A DNA stretch of 64,000 nt. Origin: Flaccisagitta enflata. Lineage: Eukaryota > Chaetognatha > Sagittoidea > Aphragmophora. Below the pieces are notes generated by a model. That model did not search any database and had not been told where the DNA came from. It saw only the letters and a list, made by a program, of their open reading frames with translations. The stretch is taken from assembly GCA_965153355.1 (NCBI GenBank), contig OZ231127.1:51894001-51958000 (forward strand). Reading direction: 5' to 3'. Shown in pieces: positions 56,604-64,000 of this stretch. The position numbers were made by a program, and so were the translations under genes. Positions within the stretch are counted from its first letter, which is position 1, and each line of letters starts with the position of its first letter.

Positions 56604-56711
56604 GCCAGACTCATATCAACTCATTGTTTCATTGACGAGATTAAGAATTCGAATCATTCAGGAAATTTGTCGCTATGACGGCGCCAGGACGTGCGCGTTC
56701 AGCGTCGGCCG

Positions 56712-56908
<197 letters not shown>

Positions 56909-57163
56909 GAGGAAGAATGTAAAAAGAACACAAGGAAAAACAAGGGAAAGAAATAAGATAAAAGCAGGTTTTATACAAGAGAGAAGAGCCTTCTAAGTTC
57001 TATCAGACATTTATACACATTCTTATTCTTTGCTTACAACCGAAGAAGCGAATATGAAAACGACTTTTCAATTCCCTTTTGAGCTTTTTCATTTCAGACG
57101 CTTTATGGTAACTCAACAAGTCGCGGTTTAAAGCTTGCGTATCCCGTTGTCTTTTCCATTTAG

Positions 57164-57357
57164 ACATCTTGAAATTCTTAACCCTTCTTTGTCCGTCCGT
57201 CTGCCCGTCCGTCGGTTGGTTGGTCTGTCACACTTTTTCTTATTTTCTTGTGGTCTTTTGCCTTACGGCGCGGCTCCTGCCCAAATGCACCAGTGACCTC
57301 AATTATGGCTCCTGCCTACCCGCACACGACTGGGGTAGCCGTGTATCCGGCCTAGTT
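57164..57357 (-). mobile_element. HINE-like subfamily A copy, hairpin lost
   Basis: TTCTTAACCCTTCTTTGTCC, GTCC/GGTT tract, core, and the tail CCGCACACGACTGGGGTAGCCGTGTATCCGGCCTAGTTT. The region where the hairpin should be (57164-57180) is not palindromic. Confidence 0.6.
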
Positions 57358-57597
57358 TCAGTGTGTTTCAGCCGCGATAATGCCTGAGCAGCTAAAAGAG
57401 TGCTTCTCGATATTCGATAAACTAAATCAGTAGAGGGAAAAGCAAAGAGTAAAAGAGTAAATAACACGATCGGCAAAATTGAATTCTCTGGGTTTTCAAT
57501 GTTTTACTTTTCAAAAGATTATGATGGTCATTTTTGTATAGGTTTTCTTTAGACTAAACAAAAACATGCTTGGTATTTCGTGAACAAGATGGGCATA

Positions 57598-58198
57598 CTA
57601 TCTATCTCATAAATATATCGACAAAATAGGAATTAGTTCGTTTATTTACATAGAATTGATTAAAAAAATCTTTAAAATCTATCCAATACTTAGTATTGCA
57701 TATTTGGGTTTCAACAATTACCTGAGTATTGATTTTCTAAGCATTTTAACACAAAATTTTAGTATAAATGCATAACAACTCTCTCCTTTCTTTGAATGAG
57801 TTTTTAGACCATTCTCTAGCAAATGCTAGGTCCTCCTTTTTGCTTCAATTGCAATCCAAATGGCTTAGTGGGGTTGAAATAGACCACGAAAATGTAGGAG
57901 GTGTTTGGCCTTGTATAGAGGACCAGAAGTTGGGTGAAAAAACCTCCAATCTACTCTTTATTGCTCAATGAAGAAACTAAAAAAAAACGAGATACTTCAT
58001 TTTTGCCATTTTTCAATTGGGGTATCGTTTTTGTTTTGCTTGTCAAATCTAAACGCGTTGAGCTAAAAGGATGCGGTTTGTAGCATATGATCTGAAATTT
58101 GAAGTACTTTCAGAATCTAGCTGATTTTTATATGAATTTTTTATTCTTAGTAGAGTTATTGCTACAAATGCTTGTCGATATATATATGAGCTAGATAG
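57598..58198. mobile_element. TA-flanked MITE, CTATCT ends
   Basis: CTATCTATCTCATAAATATA on the left and CTATCTAGCTCATATATATA (reverse complement) on the right, then TCGACA, with TA outside both. About 601 bp, non-coding. A weak shared module lies at 58045-58125. Confidence 0.7.
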
Positions 58199-58412
58199 TA
58201 GAAGCCTTATTCCTACATAACCTTCTCCAACGACAGTGGAGCATCGCTTGAGTGCACCCGCAATTAAGGCCTTTCCGCCTATGAGGCATAAAACTTGCTA
58301 TTCCATAAGAGATCTTTTATTCATTTTCATCTTGCCTATAAGGCAGCTTTACTATCAGGAGGTATAAGTCGGCTGTTCATTGTCTTGGAGAAGTGAAAGA
58401 TAGGAGCCTCTA

Positions 58413-59004
58413 CCATCTTGGCCATAAATATGAGAACAGTAGGTGTATTAGTTGATTTTTTGACTAAAAGTGAGCAGCAAATATATCAGACTGCATCTAA
58501 TATTTAATATGACCATGTTAGGCATCCACCACCGCCTGCATTCACTTTGGCATTGACTCGTAGAGAGACTGGAGGTACTCTGGAGTGATGTTGTTTCAAA
58601 CCATTTATGCGATTCATTTCAGCCCGGCTTTGCATGTTTTTTTTCCCTGTTCCTACAGGTTTTTCGTTTGAATCTTTGAGTTCTCAATTGGATTGAGATC
58701 CAAGTTGATGTGGGCTAACCATAGACGAGCTTAACTCGTCGATCTTAAAGTATATTTGGCGCAGTGTGCCAGTGCTCCATTCCCCATAAACTGAGAAAAA
58801 TTTGCTCAACCACATTTGCAAAAAGCAAATGTTTTATTCATTTGACTCTCATTTCTAAACGAATAAAGATACAAGAACCAGATTGGTCTCGTTTGATAGA
58901 TTTTTTGAAGGCGCAAATTTTGAAAAAAAAAATCATCTCTCTGCGATCAAAATTAAGCGAGTTATGACACTTTAAAGCTGTTCTCATATTTATGGCCAAG
59001 ATGG
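58413..59004. mobile_element. TA-flanked deletion derivative of a Tc1-like transposon
   Basis: Perfect inverted ends beginning CCATCTTGGCCATAAATATG (58413-58439; complement at 58978-59004), with TA outside both. The interior carries a broken transposase C-terminus on the minus strand and, at 58846-58925, the module shared by the other TA MITEs. Confidence 0.85.
58500..58790 (-). pseudogene. Tc1-like transposase, C-terminal relic
   Basis: Reading the minus strand across frames gives, in order, a QFMGNGALAHCAKYTL-like segment (position of the QDNAP..HTA motif with the second catalytic Asp), VKLVYG, then HINLDLNPIEN (the SPDLNPIEN motif with the catalytic Glu), ITPEYLQSLYESMP and a VDA..GHIKY end (IDAKGGHTKY-like). 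This order is specific to Tc1-family DDE transposases, enzymes that cut and rejoin the transposon ends at TA sites. Frameshifts, several stops, loss of the Asp and absence of the N-terminal two thirds make it dead. Confidence 0.82.
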
Positions 59005-60975
<1,971 letters not shown>

Positions 60976-61094
60976 GTAAAAAGAGACGTCGCCAGTGGTT
61001 CGCCTCTCGATGGGATTGGTTTGTTTGAAAAATGAGAGAGAATGTTATAATATGTTGTAGCGAGGCGGATGCCTTCTCGCATACTGATTAGGCT

Positions 61095-61096
<2 letters not shown>

Positions 61097-61165
<69 letters not shown>
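61097..61165. repeat. (AG)n microsatellite
   Basis: About 34 units. Confidence 0.97.
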
Positions 61166-61167
<2 letters not shown>

Positions 61168-62212
61168 TGAAAAAGGGTTCGATATTGGTTGGCGCATTAA
61201 GGTGGAGGAAGTAGAGGCAGAGAGAGAGAGAAAGAAAAGAGAAGGACCAGAAGTCGAGACGCAAAAACTCTTCAGCGCAATATTTTGTGTCGAGGAGGGA
61301 AATGAGTTCAAACTTGAAAATCAGCTTTGGAATAAAGAAGGTGTGAAAAAAGAAGAGAGGAAAAGTGGAAAAATTGGAAAAAATAAGAGAGGAGGAAAAA
61401 GGGAGATATTCGCAAAAAGCAGGCAGCGATACCCGTGAATCATGCATAAGCTTGACGAATCTGGTGTATGTGTCATTCAGGAAATAACAACTGCACTTGT
61501 ATAAAGGGATGAAAGATCAATGCGAATAAATTATGTTAGCATTTTTAAAGTTTGGATGATAATATCATCATATATTGACAATGTTAAAAAGTAACTGAAG
61601 AAGGGGTTTATTGTAATCAAGGTAAGGTCAATCCCCTTTTTGAAGCTGTTGCCCAAAAATCATTCGCGATGACTGGTGCTTCGCGGGATACATTAGATTA
61701 AGAATAACTTACGGTACTGAGTAATCAAAATAATAATTCACTGAAAATAAAAAGTCACACGATCGATCTCTACCGGTGATGATAATCATTTTGATTTTCC
61801 TGACCAACTGTTGTTCTCACAGAAACGACAAGTGAAGCAATATTGCACAATGTACGCTATTTAGAGTAATGTCGTTCCTTTTGTTGAACCTAATTGGGAA
61901 AAAAATCGAAAAACGTTTTTCGATTTTTTGAGTTTCGCTTAGGAATTAATTTTTCCCATTTTCGCTTGAGGTGTTTTGAGGAAGTTGAGTCACGACTAGG
62001 CTCGCCCGAGGCTGGGGTTGAAATTGGTACAGGGTGAAAGAGGGCACTTTTTTACACCTTCTGGAAAAAAGCAGGGCACTGTCGGATCAATACTTTAGGC
62101 GCTATGAATTTTTTAATCTTTTTTTATTTTTTCACATTTTTCGCATATTTCTCAGAGATCGATATTTTTCATCGATCTCGATTTTGAACCCTAAATAACT
62201 ATAAAAATGAGT
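61166..62212. other. Unassigned intergenic DNA
   Basis: Purine-rich to 61430, then AT-rich. TCGAAAAACGTTTTTCGA at about 61908-61925 is a perfect 18-bp palindrome. No gene. Confidence 0.5.
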
Positions 62213-62790
62213 TCAGCAGAGGGCAGAGGGAGGGAGGGAGAGGGAGGGAGGGAGAGAGAGGGAGGAGAGGGAGTGAGGGAGAGGGAGGGAGGAAGAGGGA
62301 GGAGGAGGGTGGGAAAAGGAGTGCAGGAGGGTAGGAGAGGAGGGGGAGAAGGGGAGAGGGGGAAGGAGAGGGAGGAGGGAGAGGGAGAGTAGGAGGGAGA
62401 GGGGGAGGGGGAGGAAAAGGGAAGGAAAGAGAGAGGGAGGGAGGGAGAGCAGAGGGGGAGGTTGAGGGGGAGGGAAAGGGGAGAGAGAGAGAGGGAGGGA
62501 GGGGTAGGGAGGGAGAGAGAGAGCGAGGGGAGAGAGGGAGGTGAGAGGGAAAGGAGGAGAGAGAGAGGAGGAGGGAGAGGGAGGGAGGGAGGGGAGGAGG
62601 GAAGGGGAGGGGAGAGTGAGAGAGGGTAGAGGAGAGTGAGAGGGGGAGAGAGAGCGAGAGGGGAGGGTGAGGGAAAGGGAGGGAGCTAGGGAGAGAGAGA
62701 GAGAGAGGGGGAGGGAGAGAGGGAGGGAGAGAAGGGAAGAGAGGGAGGAGGAGGAAGAGAGAGAGAGAGGGAGGAGCCGCGGGAGGACAG
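62213..62790. repeat. 570-bp G-rich polypurine tract (GGGAGG / GAGAGG)
   Basis: Almost pure purine with frequent GGG runs, compositionally distinct from the AG and GAA arrays. Strong potential for G-quadruplex and triplex. Frames across it are artefacts. Confidence 0.95.
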
Positions 62791-63189
62791 AAGACAGGGT
62801 CGAATCAAACACCGCAACACATTCTGGAAACACCCCTGCAAAAAACAGCCACTCACGATTTTTTTCCGGTCGGCGAGAGCCGCCTTTACTGGTAATCTTT
62901 GACAATATGATATATGATTGAAACCAATTACCTTTGCAATCACCTCTGCAATCACCTTTGCAAGCAAATTGAAACCAATTACTAATGTCAATCTGAGCAG
63001 AAGCTGGTCCGCAGTAACAAGATCTTTAAACCACTCACCAATTCAGGGATAGGCCCCTGGTCGGGTTTTATGGACGTCGATAGTCTTACAACAGGCTCGT
63101 GCATCTAAGAACGTCACAGAACATCACAGAACATCAAAGAACATCACAGAACATTTCCAATTTCCCCGCCCACCCACAAAATAACTGGG

Positions 63190-63191
<2 letters not shown>
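62791..63191. other. Unassigned DNA with short direct repeats
   Basis: ACCTTTGCAATC/ACCTCTGCAATC repeats at 62929-62965 and AACATCACAG/AACATCAAAG 10-mers at 63110-63152. No gene. Confidence 0.55.

Positions 63192-63283
<92 letters not shown>
63192..63283. repeat. (CT)n microsatellite, about 46 units
   Basis: Pure array. Confidence 0.98.
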
Positions 63284-63288
<5 letters not shown>

Positions 63289-63958
63289 CCTTTCCTCCGC
63301 CCTTTTCTCACAAACGGGAGGACTGAACTGCATATCTAGTGGCTTTACAGCTTTTGAGGATAAAACCAGAGTACTACAATGACACCATTCACTTCTCTGG
63401 TTCATGTGAGGATGTTGAGTCGTCTGGTGCAGCTGGAATCTTTCACTCTTTTTGCCCATCATCGCATCATTTGCATTCCTGTCTTTCACTTCCCAACATT
63501 TCATATGGAAGTCAATACATGCCTCCGTTTTGCTCAGTTTCACCTTTGAAGTGGCAATGAACACTGATGAGGATCATGGTACAAAAGAGGAGTTGGCACT
63601 TAACTGGATATGGATATGTTGAGAGAAGGTGAAAACAGGGCGAGTGGCTATCTAGGAGATAATAGCGATTTCAGGAGAAGAGGAAGAAGAAGAAGAAGTT
63701 TGTATGTATGCAGGTATGTAAGGAAGTAGAAGAAGAAAAAGAAGAAGAAGAAGAAGAAATAAGATGAAGAGAAAGAGGGCAGATGGGGAGTACAGGAAAG
63801 AGAGCTCAAGTTTCGCTCCCCTTTTTGCTTTTCCCTGAGTTGGGAGAACTCGGGAGAATCCTTTGCCAATAAAACTAATCGATGACATTTGCATAAAAGT
63901 TGAAAGCATAGGCGACAATCACACGTTTTCGGGATGGAGCCTTTGCATGAACACAAAA

Positions 63959-63992
<34 letters not shown>

Positions 63993-64000
63993 TGCATACG
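63284..64000. other. Unassigned DNA to window end
   Basis: GAA-rich tracts at 63675-63700 and 63726-63760, and an AG array at 63963-63990. No gene is supported. Confidence 0.5.

Overview
This 64 kb window is eukaryotic, repeat-dominated, essentially gene-free DNA. I recognise no complete protein-coding gene, no rRNA, no functional tRNA and no CRISPR array. Very long pure microsatellites, a decayed Tc1-type transposase, TA-flanked MITEs and plausible GT-AG splice signals exclude a bacterium. An invertebrate-like or protist-like intergenic region fits best; I cannot name the lineage. Almost every long open frame here is a translated microsatellite (poly Ser-Leu or Arg-Glu from AG/CT, Cys-Val or His-Thr from GT/CA, poly-Lys or Glu from GAA) and is treated as a shadow.

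Four layers of repeats explain most of the window. (1) About fifteen copies or fragments of one dispersed family, called here 'HINE-like'. Each starts AACAAG, has a short subterminal motif, a (GACC/GACG/GACA)n microsatellite, and a hairpin such as AGTCGCGTGCACGCGACT followed by TAAAA. This is the layout of non-autonomous Helentron (Helitron2) elements such as DINE-1/HINE. Complete or near-complete copies are at 4999-6619, 6931-8476, 13108-13255, 15307-15539, 18908-19133, 20283-20509, 23267-23464, 23776-24112, 40826-41606 (three in tandem), 43191-43973 and 49591-51523. (2) 'G-elements', carrying GCAGCGGCCCCGAAGGGG modules and a 20-bp AATCCCAGCCTCGAGGCCCA-type minisatellite, at 240-1424, 17026-17533, 42296-42495 and three in a row at 49691-51419. 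(3) MITEs flanked by TA at 810, 19563, 26183, 34738, 38551, 43344, 57598 and 58413, plus a probable hAT-type MITE at 2763. The 58413 copy holds a broken Tc1-type transposase C-terminus. Several of these MITEs share an internal module despite different ends. (4) Microsatellites and minisatellites, including about 510 bp of AG at 48997, GGT at 13811, GAA at 22080 and 24437, CAA at 39887, a 45-bp tandem at 31051, a ~165-bp tandem at 32771 and a 62-bp tandem at 48229.

Nesting can be read directly. A MITE sits inside a G-element (810-1374), one inside a HINE tail (43344-43951), and one inside the younger half of a tandem duplication (34738-35282). In each case an uninterrupted relative elsewhere in the window shows the empty TA target. 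Three G-elements lie within a single HINE (49591-51523).

Possible genic traces are weak: a splice-flanked Gly-rich segment with a 112-nt intron-like sequence (15718-16172), a splice-flanked 123-bp segment (27131-27253), an acidic minus-strand segment (29080-29219), and two open frames of unclear status (25373-25777 and 44371-44829). Coordinates were read by eye and may be off by a few bases.
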